A stretch of 64,000 nucleotides of DNA. It comes from Flavobacterium frigidimaris. Lineage in GTDB: Bacteria; Bacteroidota; Bacteroidia; Flavobacteriales; Flavobacteriaceae. Shown here in pieces: positions 50,810 to 60,277 of this stretch. Both the position numbers and the translations under genes were made by a program. The notes under the pieces were generated by a model that did not search any database, was not told the origin of the DNA, and saw only the letters and a list, made by a program, of their open reading frames with translations. The first letter of the stretch is position 1, and each line of letters begins with the position of its first letter. The DNA lies in NCBI GenBank assembly GCA_900129595.1, contig FQWG01000005.1:124001-188000 (forward strand). Reading direction: 5' to 3'.

Positions 50810-51649
50810 ATGGATGAAAAGAAAGTAGAAGAAGAATTGAAAAAAGTGTGGAATGAAACTCCCGTTTCACATTCTGATCGTGAAAAAGAGATTTCCTGGG
50901 AACAGTTTCAGGCCAAGGCATTTTCTTCAAAAAAGAAGAAATCTAAGGCTTGGATTTATTATGCCGCGGCAGCAGCAGTTTTAATTTTTGCCGGTACCGG
51001 ACTCTATTTTAATGGTAATCCTTTAAAGCATGATGTACAATTAGCTCAAACCACTATCGAAAATACGAGCTCAATACTAAAAGTGGTTGCATTGCCTGAT
51101 AGTTCAAGAGTCGAATTGAGCCCGAATTCTAAAATTACCTATGCAAATAATTTTACGGTGAACAGAAAAGTGAACATTATGGGTGAAGCTTATTTTAAAG
51201 TAAAAAAGGACAAGCAGCATCCTTTTCAGGTATTTTGCAATGAGACCACTACTACAGTTTTAGGAACCTCTTTTACGGTTAAAGGTTATGCACAAAAAGA
51301 AGTAACCGTTGAACTTTATGAAGGAAGTGTTCAGATGAATGTAAAAAATCAGGACAAAAAATGGATCCTGAAACCCGGAGAAAAATTTACATACGGAAAT
51401 CTAACGGCATCGGTAGCGGAATTTGAAAGGTTTACGGATTTTGAGAATGAAAAACTGATCGCTGTCAGCGCTTACATTGAGTCGAATTATGGTTATAAAG
51501 TAAATATGCCGCAAGAATATTATGAGCAGCGAATCACGGTAAGAATAAATAAAAAAGAAGATTTAAAAACAATTGTCCAACTAATATCAGAAATGTATAA
51601 CCTAAACTTTGAAGTAAATGAAGATTTAAAACAGATTACTTTTCAATAG
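50810..51649 (+). CDS. FecR family anti-sigma factor
   Basis: A 279-residue FecR protein. N-terminal cytoplasmic segment (about 1-45) for the sigma factor, one membrane helix (WIYYAAAAAVLIFAGTGLYF, about 47-66), then the periplasmic FecR domain with VALPDSSRVELSPNSKITY and GEAYFKVKKDKQHPFQVF, and a C-terminal STN-like/DUF4974 part (KEDLKTIVQLISEMYNLNFEVNEDLKQITF). It transmits a signal from the TonB receptor's N-terminal domain to the sigma factor. Confidence 0.93.
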   Translation: MDEKKVEEELKKVWNETPVSHSDREKEISWEQFQAKAFSSKKKKSKAWIYYAAAAAVLIFAGTGLYFNGNPLKHDVQLAQTTIENTSSILKVVALPDSSRVELSPNSKITYANNFTVNRKVNIMGEAYFKVKKDKQHPFQVFCNETTTTVLGTSFTVKGYAQKEVTVELYEGSVQMNVKNQDKKWILKPGEKFTYGNLTASVAEFERFTDFENEKLIAVSAYIESNYGYKVNMPQEYYEQRITVRINKKEDLKTIVQLISEMYNLNFEVNEDLKQITFQ

Positions 51650-51750
51650 AAAAGAAAAGGATGCACTAGCCGCGAAACTAAACATCCTTCCTTATAGTCA
51701 GGGTAGTAAAAAACTATCCCATTTAATAATATTCAAAAATACAAAATTTC

Positions 51751-54369
51751 ATGAAGCATATAATTTCAGCATGCTTTTTTTTATTCAGTTTGTCTGTGTT
51801 CTCCCAGAGCATTACAGTAACGGTAGATCAAACAGTAACATTAAAAGAATTTTTTAAGCAAATTGAGAATCAAACCGACTTTAAATTTGCTTTTACAGAT
51901 CAGATTAATACAGAACAAAAATACTTTACAAAAAAGCATACCTACAAAAATATCAAAATAGAAGATCTTGTAAGCGACCTGAATACAAATGCATCGATTC
52001 AATTTTCGATAGTAGGGAATAATATTTTTGTGAAGAAAAAAACTTCTAAGACCACTACAGCTAAAAAAAAAAACAAGTTAACCGGTCAGGTTTTTGACGA
52101 TAGTAATGAACCTATTATTGGCGCCAATGTTTATGTCAAAGAAGTACAAACTGGTGTTATAACGGATAAAAACGGAATGTTTTCTATAGAACTCGATAAC
52201 GGAACTTATACTGTTGCGATTAGTTATATAGGGCTAGCCAACAAGGAAAGAAAAGTTGAAATTACTGATGATGCAAGGATGAAATTTACCATGGATTCCG
52301 ACAGTGAGCAATTAGAGCAGGTGATTATCACCACAAGCAAGGCAGTGGATGTAAAGAATACTCAGATGAGTGTGAACAAGCTTTCGATGGCCGAGATTAA
52401 AAGACTCCCGACCGCTATGGGCGAACCGGATCCTTTAAAATCATTATTGACTTTGCCCGGAGTTACAAATGCCGGAGAAGCTTCATCGGGATTTAATGTG
52501 CGTGGAGGCGCGGCTGATCAGAATTTGATTCTTTTAGATGGTGCTCCGGTATACGGTGACTCGCACATGTTTGGTTTCTTTTCTATTTTTAATGCTGATA
52601 TTGTTAGCGGATTAGATTTATACAAAGGAGGGATTCCGTCTAAATTTGGAGGGCGCGTTTCTTCTGTTCTTGATGTAAGTCAGCAAACAGGAGATCTCAA
52701 TGAGTATAAAGTAAATGGAGGTATTGGTCTTATCTCAAGCCGGCTTTTGGTACAAGGTCCAATAAAAAAAGATGTTGGTTCCTTTATTGTGGCAGGACGT
52801 GCTTCTTATGCGCATTTATTTCTAAAAGCTACCGACATTAAGAGTTCTGTCATGTTTTATGATCTCAATGCTAAGTTCAATTATCGCCTGGGAGCCAATA
52901 ATACAATTTCGTTTTCGGGTTATATGGGAAATGATTTGTTTGATATTAATAATTTCTTTGCCAGTACCTACGGTAATACTATGGGAACGTTCAGCTGGAA
53001 ACATAAATTTTCGGATAATTTGAATACCAGCCTTTCTGTTTTTTACAGTGATTATAAATTTAATCTGCAAATACCATTTCAAAAATTTGAATGGGACAGT
53101 AAAATTACCAACTATGGGCTTAAATACAACTGGAATCACACCCTATCAGACAATTTTAAACTGAACTACGGTATTGATGGTTTGTATTATGATTTTAATC
53201 CGGGAACTGTAAAGCCTTACGGTATTGATTCGCAGTTTAATTACAATCAGTTAGATAAAAAATATGCTTTAGAAACTTCTGCTTATCTTGATGTCGAAAA
53301 TCAGGTTACAGAAAAACTGAATCTTCGTTACGGACTTCGTTACAGTACCTTTCTTCGTTTAGGTGGAGAGAGTATCAGTACCTACGAAAACGGACAAGCA
53401 GTAGTATACAATCCGTTATATCATATTTACGAAGAAGCAACGCCAACGGGAAGTACTTATTACGGAAAGGGAAAAACCATCAGTAAGTTTGATAATTTTG
53501 AACCGCGATTGGCATTGTCATACGCTTTCAATGATGAAACTTCAGTAAAGGCCAGCTACAACAGAATGGCGCAATACATTCATATGTTGTCTAATACCCG
53601 TGCTCCGTTGCCTATGACGATCTGGACACCAAGCGGACCTTTTACAAAACCACAAATGCTGGATCAGTATGCTGTAGGATATTTCAAAAATTTTAAGGAA
53701 CGCGAATATTCTTTTGAGGGAGAGTTATTTTATAAAAAGATTAAGAACCGTATTGATTATATTGATGGTGCCAATTTATTGGGTAATAATAATATCGAGC
53801 AGGACATCCTGAACGGAGAAGCGAGATCCTATGGTATGGAACTATTATTCAGAAAAAATACGGGCCGCTTTACAGGATGGGTTTCGTATACTTTGTCTAA
53901 AGCGGAACAAAGAACACCCGGCAGAACAGCTGAAGAACCGGGTATTGCCAATGGCAATTGGTATTTGTCAGGATACGATAAATTGCATAATCTGAATATT
54001 ACTGCAAATTATGAATTCAATCCTAAATGGTCTTTTAATGCTAATTTCAGCTTGCAATCAGGTCAGCCGGTAACGTATCCAAATGGTTATTATGAATTTG
54101 GAGGAAGAAATGTGCCTAACTATACTTTGAGAAATGCGGACAGACTTCCTGCATACCATCACTTGGATATTGGTGCAACTTATACTCCTAAACCAGATAA
54201 AAAGAAAGGATGGCAAAGCTATTGGGTATTTAGTATTTATAATCTTTATAACAGGCAAAATGCCGCATCAATGATGTTTTCTCAAAACGATAATACGGGA
54301 GCCAATGAATCCAGACAGCTGTCTATTTACGGATTAGTACCTGGCGTTTCTTATAATTTTAAATTTTAA
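51751..54369 (+). CDS. TonB-dependent receptor with STN domain
   Basis: An 872-residue outer-membrane receptor. Signal peptide (1-18), STN/secretin signalling domain (about 20-95, VTLKEFFKQIENQTDFKFAFTDQINTEQKY), carboxypeptidase-like domain (about 105-190, LTGQVFDDSNEPIIGANVYVKEVQTG), plug (about 205-310, LPGVTNAGEASSGFNVRGGAADQNLILLDGAPVYGDSHMFGF) and a beta barrel ending in YNFKF. The STN domain and preceding sigma/FecR genes show a transducer-type receptor. The ligand is unknown; this receptor class is often paired with DUF4249 proteins, as here. Confidence 0.94.
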   Translation: MKHIISACFFLFSLSVFSQSITVTVDQTVTLKEFFKQIENQTDFKFAFTDQINTEQKYFTKKHTYKNIKIEDLVSDLNTNASIQFSIVGNNIFVKKKTSKTTTAKKKNKLTGQVFDDSNEPIIGANVYVKEVQTGVITDKNGMFSIELDNGTYTVAISYIGLANKERKVEITDDARMKFTMDSDSEQLEQVIITTSKAVDVKNTQMSVNKLSMAEIKRLPTAMGEPDPLKSLLTLPGVTNAGEASSGFNVRGGAADQNLILLDGAPVYGDSHMFGFFSIFNADIVSGLDLYKGGIPSKFGGRVSSVLDVSQQTGDLNEYKVNGGIGLISSRLLVQGPIKKDVGSFIVAGRASYAHLFLKATDIKSSVMFYDLNAKFNYRLGANNTISFSGYMGNDLFDINNFFASTYGNTMGTFSWKHKFSDNLNTSLSVFYSDYKFNLQIPFQKFEWDSKITNYGLKYNWNHTLSDNFKLNYGIDGLYYDFNPGTVKPYGIDSQFNYNQLDKKYALETSAYLDVENQVTEKLNLRYGLRYSTFLRLGGESISTYENGQAVVYNPLYHIYEEATPTGSTYYGKGKTISKFDNFEPRLALSYAFNDETSVKASYNRMAQYIHMLSNTRAPLPMTIWTPSGPFTKPQMLDQYAVGYFKNFKEREYSFEGELFYKKIKNRIDYIDGANLLGNNNIEQDILNGEARSYGMELLFRKNTGRFTGWVSYTLSKAEQRTPGRTAEEPGIANGNWYLSGYDKLHNLNITANYEFNPKWSFNANFSLQSGQPVTYPNGYYEFGGRNVPNYTLRNADRLPAYHHLDIGATYTPKPDKKKGWQSYWVFSIYNLYNRQNAASMMFSQNDNTGANESRQLSIYGLVPGVSYNFKF

Positions 54370-54373
54370 TAGT

Positions 54374-55213
54374 ATGTTACGATTAAAAAAATACAGCTTA
54401 AAAAGTAAAACAGTTACTTTATTTAGTCTTCTTTTCGTTTTACTCTTTTTGTCCTGCGACAAGGTGGTTGAACTTGATTTAGAAACAGGAGATCCTAAAA
54501 TCGTGATCGATGCCGAGATAATCTGGGAAAAAGGAACAAGCGGCAGTGAACAGTCTATAAAAATAACCAGAATGGCACCTTATTACAGCCCAACGACGCC
54601 GAAGGTTTCTGGAGCACAGGTAAGGGTAGAAAATAGTAATGGAGATATTTTTACATTTAATGAAGTTGAACCGGGGTTATATAAGTGTACTAATTTTGTA
54701 CCCGTAATTGATATGGAATACAAATTATTAGTACAAGTCGACGGACAAAGTTTAACTGCTACTGAAAAACTAATTGGCGTACCGAAAATTGAAAGAATAG
54801 ACCAGGAATTCATGGCTGATGTAACAGGCGAAGACCTTATTGTGGTCACATTTTATTATAAAGACCCGGCTGATCAGGCCAATTATTATCTTACGGATTA
54901 TAAAACGGATCTTTTGCCTTATCCGGAATACACCTCCACAAGTGATGAATTTGTTAATGGAAATGAAATAAATGAAAAATTTACTGATACAGATCTAAAG
55001 CCAGGGAAAGTTCTTGACATCACACATCGCGGTATTTCTAAAAACTTTTATAATTACATGAATTTAATTTTAGAAGCAACAAATTCGAACCCTTTTGGCG
55101 CTGTACCGGGCAATATAAGAGGAAATATAGTCAACACTACCGATGCGAATAATTTTGTACTAGGCTATTTTAGAGTTTGTGAAGCGAATCATGTTGTTTA
55201 CACAGTAAAATAA
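54374..55213 (+). CDS. DUF4249 family lipoprotein
   Basis: A 279-residue lipoprotein with lipobox LLFLSC (Cys28) and the DUF4249 pattern DKVVELDLETGDPKIVIDAEI..., then repeated beta-strand segments (EVEPGLYKCTNFVPVIDMEYKLLVQVDGQSLTATEKL). It partners the TonB receptor directly upstream (4-bp gap), presumably as an outer-membrane lipoprotein capping or assisting it, comparable in position to SusD but not related. The molecular role is unknown. Confidence 0.9.
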   Translation: MLRLKKYSLKSKTVTLFSLLFVLLFLSCDKVVELDLETGDPKIVIDAEIIWEKGTSGSEQSIKITRMAPYYSPTTPKVSGAQVRVENSNGDIFTFNEVEPGLYKCTNFVPVIDMEYKLLVQVDGQSLTATEKLIGVPKIERIDQEFMADVTGEDLIVVTFYYKDPADQANYYLTDYKTDLLPYPEYTSTSDEFVNGNEINEKFTDTDLKPGKVLDITHRGISKNFYNYMNLILEATNSNPFGAVPGNIRGNIVNTTDANNFVLGYFRVCEANHVVYTVK

Positions 55214-55333
55214 GAATTTAATTGGAGGTTGATTTGTAAATACATCTGGCATTTAAACAACGGGTGCCGGATGTATAGTTTTATCGCCTTATATCGTTTC
55301 AATCATTGTTTTAGTTTCAATCATCAAAAATGC

Positions 55334-55365
55334 AAACCTATTTCATTACGGAATAGGTTTTTTTT
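55334..55365 (+). terminator. Terminator after the DUF4249 gene
   Basis: A 9-bp perfect stem (AAACCTATT / AATAGGTTT) with a 9-nt loop, followed by T residues. A weaker 11-bp hairpin with one mismatch lies before it at 55241-55275. Confidence 0.8.
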
Positions 55366-55429
55366 ATGTATTGTAGTAACTGTTTGTCGGGAAACGCTGA
55401 GGTACACTATCCAAAAACATACAGCTCAA

Positions 55430-56389
55430 TTACAGCCATTTTTTTCGTTTGAACCACAATAGCGGCACCACAAAACAAAGTAATAATAATATAGCAGCAT
55501 AAACATATCCGTATTTCCATTCGAGTTCAGGCATGTACTTAAAATTCATACCATATATTCCCGCAATAAGCATTGGCAATGATATACAGGTTGTGATAAT
55601 CGTTAATGTTTTAAAAATGCGGTTTTGTTCCAGGTCTATTTTATTGCTTACATAGTCTTTGAGGTCTTCGAGCCGCTCAAAATTGTTCACTACATATTCG
55701 TTGATTACCGTTAAATCCTCCAATTCAAAAATAATCATCTCTTTTATTTCAGTGCTTAGTTTGTTGCTTTTTTTCAATAACAGCAAAATTCTTCTAAATT
55801 CATTCAGTGATTCCCTAATAAGATAATTATCGAATTTCAGTGCTGTTAATTCATCCAGTTCTTTTTCTGAAAAAGCTTTTCGCTTTTGGGAATTGTAATA
55901 CGTGCTTTTAATATTTTTTGAAATGACTTCCGTTAAATCCGCAAAATAATCCGGAACGATCCCAATTAGCATTCGAAGAAATGAATCTAAAGTGAGCGGG
56001 AAATTTTTCATGTTTTCAAAATATTCATGTTTTTTAGTTTCGGAGATAAATTGCTCGAAATTTACTGCCATAAATGAAAACATTATATTTTCCTTGAGAA
56101 TAAAAGAAACAATCATCTCTTCGATTTTATTTTGAGAAGAATAGTAGGGAAAGGAAAAATTAAAAGCCAGCTGGTTTTCATTCTCGGCATAGTGGGAACT
56201 TATCTCAATATCATCACTATTGCTTAATATAGAAGTATCGATACTAAATAGCTTTTCAATAGCGGCAATATCATTTTTTGAATAATCAATAAGCTGCATA
56301 CTGGATATAGAACCTAAGTCTTTGGGCATCTCATCAATGCTTTTTATCCGGATAATATGGTTGTGTTTATCTAAATATTCAATTATCAT
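55430..56389 (-). CDS. corA: CorA-like magnesium/divalent cation transporter
   Basis: A 319-residue CorA-family channel. The large N-terminal cytoplasmic domain is followed by a long helix (TVINEYVVNNFERLEDLKDYVSNKIDLEQNRIFKTLTIIT) and two C-terminal membrane helices with the selectivity-filter motif YGMNF and a loop of acidic/aromatic residues (KYMPELEWKYGY). It imports Mg2+, and in some relatives Co2+ or Ni2+. Single minus-strand gene convergent with the DUF4249 operon and divergent from the HMA-AraC locus. Confidence 0.9.
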   Translation of the reverse strand: MIIEYLDKHNHIIRIKSIDEMPKDLGSISSMQLIDYSKNDIAAIEKLFSIDTSILSNSDDIEISSHYAENENQLAFNFSFPYYSSQNKIEEMIVSFILKENIMFSFMAVNFEQFISETKKHEYFENMKNFPLTLDSFLRMLIGIVPDYFADLTEVISKNIKSTYYNSQKRKAFSEKELDELTALKFDNYLIRESLNEFRRILLLLKKSNKLSTEIKEMIIFELEDLTVINEYVVNNFERLEDLKDYVSNKIDLEQNRIFKTLTIITTCISLPMLIAGIYGMNFKYMPELEWKYGYVYAAILLLLCFVVPLLWFKRKKWL

Positions 56390-56541
56390 TATGACTTTTT
56401 ATTTATATTTATAAGCTGTAGTGTTTTCTGCCCACGGAATGTTTCTTAATTTTAAAAACACCTCTATTTTAACAAATGTAGGGAAATATTCAGGAGTAAT
56501 TTAAATTTTAGTAAGTGCTTTATTTAAAGTTCATAAGAACC

Positions 56542-56574
56542 CTGTTTTGTTGCTGAAACAGCGGTTATTTCAGC
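56542..56574. promoter_or_regulatory. Two mutually exclusive inverted repeats upstream of the first HMA-AraC gene
   Basis: CTGTTT/AAACAG (56542-56547 with 56556-56561) and GCTGAAA/TTTCAGC (56552-56558 with 56568-56574) share bases, so only one stem can form at a time. They may be operator half-sites or an RNA switch. Function unproven. Confidence 0.3.
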
Positions 56575-56665
56575 GTACAGATTTAAACAGTCTTTGGTAA
56601 AAGAAACAGTTAATTGAATTTTAATGGTAAGTTTGTCTAATATAAAAAAGTGATTAAACAAAGAT

Positions 56666-57229
56666 ATGAGTATACTGTTTGTTAAAAATATGGTCTGTAA
56701 CCGTTGCATAATGGTCGTTCAGGATGAGCTCGAAAAACTTGATTTAGACTTTACAAATATCAGGTTAGGCGAAGTAACACTTACAAAGGAACTTAACCCT
56801 GATGAACGAAATGCAGTCGAAGCCGCATTGATTCCTTTGGGTTTTGAAGTGATAGATGATAAGAAAAGCAGAATCATCGAAAAAATAAAAAACATTATTA
56901 TCGATCTGGTACATCATCAGGATAATGATTCAAAAAGCAATTTGTCTGACCTGTTGAGTGAAAAACTCAATCATGATTACAATTACCTTTCTAACCTGTT
57001 TTCTGAGGTGGAAGGCACGACAATAGAAAAATATTTTATTGCCCAAAAAGTAGAAAAGGTAAAAGAACTTTTGGTTTATGATGAGTTATCGTTAAGCGAA
57101 ATCGCACTGCGCCTTAACTATTCAAGTGTTGCTTATCTTAGTAATCAGTTCAAAAAAGTAACCGGATTAACCCCAAGTCATTTCAAACAGATTCGGGAAG
57201 AAAAAAGAAAGCCACTGGATAAGGTTTAA
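56666..57229 (+). CDS. AraC-type regulator with N-terminal HMA-like metal domain, copy 1
   Basis: A 187-residue protein. The N-terminus has the heavy-metal-associated pattern MSILFVKNMVCNRCIMVV with Cys11 and Cys14 (CxxC), then a beta-alpha-beta region (LDFTNIRLGEVTL...IPLGFEVIDD), a helical linker, and an AraC HTH (VEKVKELLVYDELSLSEIALRLNYSSVAYLSNQFKKVTGLTPSHFKQIRE). It is a single-protein metal sensor and DNA-binding domain, likely for copper or silver, upstream of a P1B ATPase gene on the same strand (88 bp before its start). A paralogue lies at 60370. Confidence 0.85.
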   Translation: MSILFVKNMVCNRCIMVVQDELEKLDLDFTNIRLGEVTLTKELNPDERNAVEAALIPLGFEVIDDKKSRIIEKIKNIIIDLVHHQDNDSKSNLSDLLSEKLNHDYNYLSNLFSEVEGTTIEKYFIAQKVEKVKELLVYDELSLSEIALRLNYSSVAYLSNQFKKVTGLTPSHFKQIREEKRKPLDKV

Positions 57230-57249
57230 GTAAATATTACAAATCAAAT
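57229..57249. promoter_or_regulatory. Candidate HMA-AraC operator before the copper ATPase
   Basis: AGTAAATATTA, then C, then AAATCAAAT: 21 bp identical at 20 positions to 60257-60277, and with its 3' end exactly 41 bp before a TTTG in both places. It overlaps the stop codon of the first HMA-AraC gene. Confidence 0.7.
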
Positions 57250-57317
57250 CCATAATTCCGCAATACTATTCCTCTGTATAGTTGCCAACTTTGCATGTAA
57301 AATACAACAAGCGAATT

Positions 57318-59735
57318 ATGGCAACAAATAATAGTAAGGAAACAATTTATATTCCCCTTGAAGACGTAGAAAGCGAGCACTGTGCATTGATCGTAGAAAA
57401 AGGATTAGCACAGGTTGCAGGCGTCGAAACCCACAAAGTAGAAATAAACAACCGCAGAGCAGCCATTACTGTCAAAGGTAACGAAACAGTGGGTAATGCC
57501 GTAAAGGCAATCAAAGACCTGGGTTATGGTGTGCCAACAGTCAAAAATACCTTTCCGGTTCTGGGTATGACCTGCGCATCCTGTGCAGGCAGTGCAGAGA
57601 GCATCGTAACCTATGAGTTAGGAGTAGTAGGCGCCTCTGTAAATTTTGCAACTGGAAATCTAACGGTAGAATATCTCCCAAATCTAACTGATGCTTCTAA
57701 ACTGCAAAAAGCAGTTCAGGCTGTTGGTTACGACTTGCTGATTGTTGACGAAGCAAAACAGCAGGAATCTTTAGAAGCCATTCATGAAGAGAAATTCAAA
57801 AAATTAAAAATCAAAACCATCTGGGCAGTTATACTATCGTTACCTGTAGTAACCATTGGTATGTTTTTTATGGATGTGCCTTATGGCAATGAGATCATGT
57901 GGTTTTTTTCTACACCGGTAGTGCTTTGGCTTGGTAAAGATTTCTTTATCAATGCATGGAAACAAACCAAACACCGCTCCGCCAATATGGATACACTGGT
58001 AGCTCTGAGTACCGGAATTGCTTATTTGTTCAGTGTTTTCAATATGCTTTTTATGGATTTTTGGCACCAACGCGGATTACACGCCCATGTTTATTTTGAA
58101 GCCGCTGCCGTAGTGATCGCATTTATTCTTCTGGGTAAATTATTAGAAGAAAAAGCCAAAGGCAATACTTCATCAGCTATTAAAAAATTAATGGGATTAC
58201 AGCCCAAAACCGTGCTGGTGATTCAGCCGGACGGAACAGAGAAGCAAGTAGCAATTGAAGATGTAAGTGTTGGTGATATTATTCTGGTAAAACCGGGCGA
58301 AAAAATCGCTGTCGACGGAATGGTGACTTCCGGTAATTCCTATGTGGATGAAAGTATGCTGAGCGGCGAGCCTGTACCTGTACTGAAAACAGAAAACGAA
58401 AAGGTATTTGCCGGAACGATAAATCAAAAGGGAAGTTTTCAGTTCAAAGCTGTTAAAGTAGGTAAAGAAACCATGCTAGCCCAGATTATCAAAATGGTGC
58501 AGGATGCTCAGGGAAGTAAAGCCCCGGTGCAAAAACTGGTAGATAAGATTGCGGGTATTTTTGTTCCAATTGTTATTGGTATTGCAATTATTACGTTTCT
58601 TCTGTGGTTCTTTCTGGGAGGCGAAAATGCTGTGGCACAAGCCTTGTTGGCAGCTGTTACCGTTTTAGTTATTGCTTGTCCATGTGCTTTGGGCTTAGCC
58701 ACACCTACAGCAATTATGGTGGGGGTAGGTAAAGGAGCTGAAAATGGTATCTTAATCAAAGATGCCGAAAGTCTGGAACTCGCCAGAAAAGTAAATGCAA
58801 TTGTCCTTGATAAAACAGGAACCATAACCGAAGGAAGACCACAAGTGACCGGCATAAAATGGCTAGAGGAGCAGGAGGTAACAAAAAACATTCTAATTAG
58901 TATTGAAAAGCAATCAGAACATCCTTTGGCAGAAGCTGTAGTAAAAAATCTGAAAGGTGCTCAAAGTATGGTTTTATCTAATTTTGAAAGTATCACCGGC
59001 AAAGGTGCAAAAGCGGACTATAGTGGTGAAACGTATTTTGTTGGGAATAAGAAATTATTAGAAGAGAATACTATAAATATTGCTAATTCGCTATTGAATC
59101 AGGCTGAAGCATGGGGAAGAGAGTCCAAAACGGTAATCTGGTTTGCCAATAGTAAAGAAGCACTTTCGGTTATTGCAATTTCAGATAAGATCAAAGAAAC
59201 ATCTGTCGAAGCGATCAGACAAATGCAGGATATGGGCATCGAATTGTATATGCTTACCGGAGATAACGAAGCTACTGCAAAAGCCATTGCCCGACAAACA
59301 GGAATCAAAAATTATAAAGCTGAGGTATTGCCACAACACAAAGCCGATTTTGTAAAAGAATTGCAAAAACAAGGCAAAGTTGTTGCGATGGTAGGAGATG
59401 GAATCAATGACAGTACTGCTTTGGCAACGGCTGATGTAAGTATCGCAATGGGTAAGGGGAGCGACATCGCCATGGATGTTGCCAAGATGACCATTATTTC
59501 ATCCGATCTTACCAAGATACCGCAGGCTATTCGATTGTCTAAGCAAACAGTAGCCACTATCAAACAAAATTTATTCTGGGCGTTTATCTATAACCTTATT
59601 GGTATTCCGCTTGCAGCCGGTATTCTGTATCCAATCAACGGATTTTTGCTAAACCCAATGATAGCCGGAGCCGCAATGGCTTTGAGCAGCGTAAGTGTAG
59701 TAAGCAACAGCCTGCGTTTGAAATGGAAAAAATAA
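57318..59735 (+). CDS. copA: Copper-type P1B-ATPase (CopA-like)
   Basis: An 805-residue heavy-metal P-type ATPase; I use the ATG at 57318, since the longer frame begins with a TTG inside the promoter. N-terminal HMA 1 is degenerate (SEHC, only Cys22), HMA 2 is intact (GMTCASC, Cys86/Cys89). About eight membrane helices, the ion motif CPC (454-456), phosphorylation DKTGT (Asp498), and hinge MVGDGINDS. The HP/SEHPLA motif is present in SEQ-SEHPLAEAVV. It exports Cu+ (or Ag+) from the cytoplasm. The HMA-AraC gene upstream and the metal lipoprotein downstream make a copper module. Confidence 0.94.
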   Translation: MATNNSKETIYIPLEDVESEHCALIVEKGLAQVAGVETHKVEINNRRAAITVKGNETVGNAVKAIKDLGYGVPTVKNTFPVLGMTCASCAGSAESIVTYELGVVGASVNFATGNLTVEYLPNLTDASKLQKAVQAVGYDLLIVDEAKQQESLEAIHEEKFKKLKIKTIWAVILSLPVVTIGMFFMDVPYGNEIMWFFSTPVVLWLGKDFFINAWKQTKHRSANMDTLVALSTGIAYLFSVFNMLFMDFWHQRGLHAHVYFEAAAVVIAFILLGKLLEEKAKGNTSSAIKKLMGLQPKTVLVIQPDGTEKQVAIEDVSVGDIILVKPGEKIAVDGMVTSGNSYVDESMLSGEPVPVLKTENEKVFAGTINQKGSFQFKAVKVGKETMLAQIIKMVQDAQGSKAPVQKLVDKIAGIFVPIVIGIAIITFLLWFFLGGENAVAQALLAAVTVLVIACPCALGLATPTAIMVGVGKGAENGILIKDAESLELARKVNAIVLDKTGTITEGRPQVTGIKWLEEQEVTKNILISIEKQSEHPLAEAVVKNLKGAQSMVLSNFESITGKGAKADYSGETYFVGNKKLLEENTINIANSLLNQAEAWGRESKTVIWFANSKEALSVIAISDKIKETSVEAIRQMQDMGIELYMLTGDNEATAKAIARQTGIKNYKAEVLPQHKADFVKELQKQGKVVAMVGDGINDSTALATADVSIAMGKGSDIAMDVAKMTIISSDLTKIPQAIRLSKQTVATIKQNLFWAFIYNLIGIPLAAGILYPINGFLLNPMIAGAAMALSSVSVVSNSLRLKWKK

Positions 59736-59765
59736 GTATGGAAGAATAAATAAAAAACAATCAAC

Positions 59766-60152
59766 ATGAAACTAAATAAATTTATAATAGCAATAATGGC
59801 TTGTGTAGCACTATTTGCTTCATCATGTAAAAATGATAATGACAAAAACAAAGATGCCCACAAGGACAGCAATAGCACTGAACAGCATCAAACCCAATAT
59901 GACGGTGTACAGAAAGACACACTAAAAAAAGTAAACCAGTACGAAAATGAACTGGGCCAGGCACTCGATAAAAACGGAAAATTTATTACAGGTTGCCCGT
60001 CGCACAAAGAAATGATAGGCTCAAAAGGGGACAAATGCCCTAAATGTGGTTATATGACCATGCTGCCAATTACATGGCCTCTTGCAGAAATAGATACCGT
60101 AAGGGTCACAAGCTTATCTGACTATAACCCTCCTGTTGAAGAATCAAAGTAA
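59766..60152 (+). CDS. Heavy-metal-binding domain lipoprotein
   Basis: A 128-residue lipoprotein (lipobox FASSC, Cys21) with a linker rich in Asp, Lys, His and Gln, and a C-terminal heavy metal binding domain: ITGCPSHKEMIGSKGDKCPKCGYMTMLP, the C-P-x-H...K-C-P-K-C-G-x-x-x-x pattern of the HMBD family. It probably takes up copper exported by the neighbouring ATPase (31 bp upstream) in the periplasm. Ends at a strong terminator. Confidence 0.9.
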   Translation: MKLNKFIIAIMACVALFASSCKNDNDKNKDAHKDSNSTEQHQTQYDGVQKDTLKKVNQYENELGQALDKNGKFITGCPSHKEMIGSKGDKCPKCGYMTMLPITWPLAEIDTVRVTSLSDYNPPVEESK

Positions 60153-60190
60153 TAATTTTTAGTTGTAGAAAACTCCTTGATGCGTTTGCC

Positions 60191-60226
60191 AAACGGCGGT
60201 TTCATAATTTTTGGCCGCCGTTTTTT
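60191..60226 (+). terminator. Terminator after the metal lipoprotein gene
   Basis: A 9-bp stem (AAACGGCGG / CCGCCGTTT) with a 15-nt loop followed by a T tract. Confidence 0.85.
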
Positions 60227-60256
60227 ATTTTTCCAGCTGGCTGTAATTCTATAATC

Positions 60257-60277
60257 AGTAAATATTATAAATCAAAT
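60257..60277. promoter_or_regulatory. Candidate HMA-AraC operator before the second copy
   Basis: AGTAAATATTA, then T, then AAATCAAAT: the second copy of the 21-bp site at 57229-57249. A second shared block follows (ATACAATACCGC at 60291-60302; ATACTATTCCTC at 57263-57274, 9 of 12 identical). At 60283-60290 and 60303-60310 ATAGCAGT/ACTGCTAT makes a perfect inverted repeat just before the -7-like GAAATTTG (60314-60321). Confidence 0.7.

Noticed and set aside
55229..55462. 77-codon frame after the DUF4249 gene
   Set aside because: It spans two terminator hairpins and the 3' end of corA; not coding.
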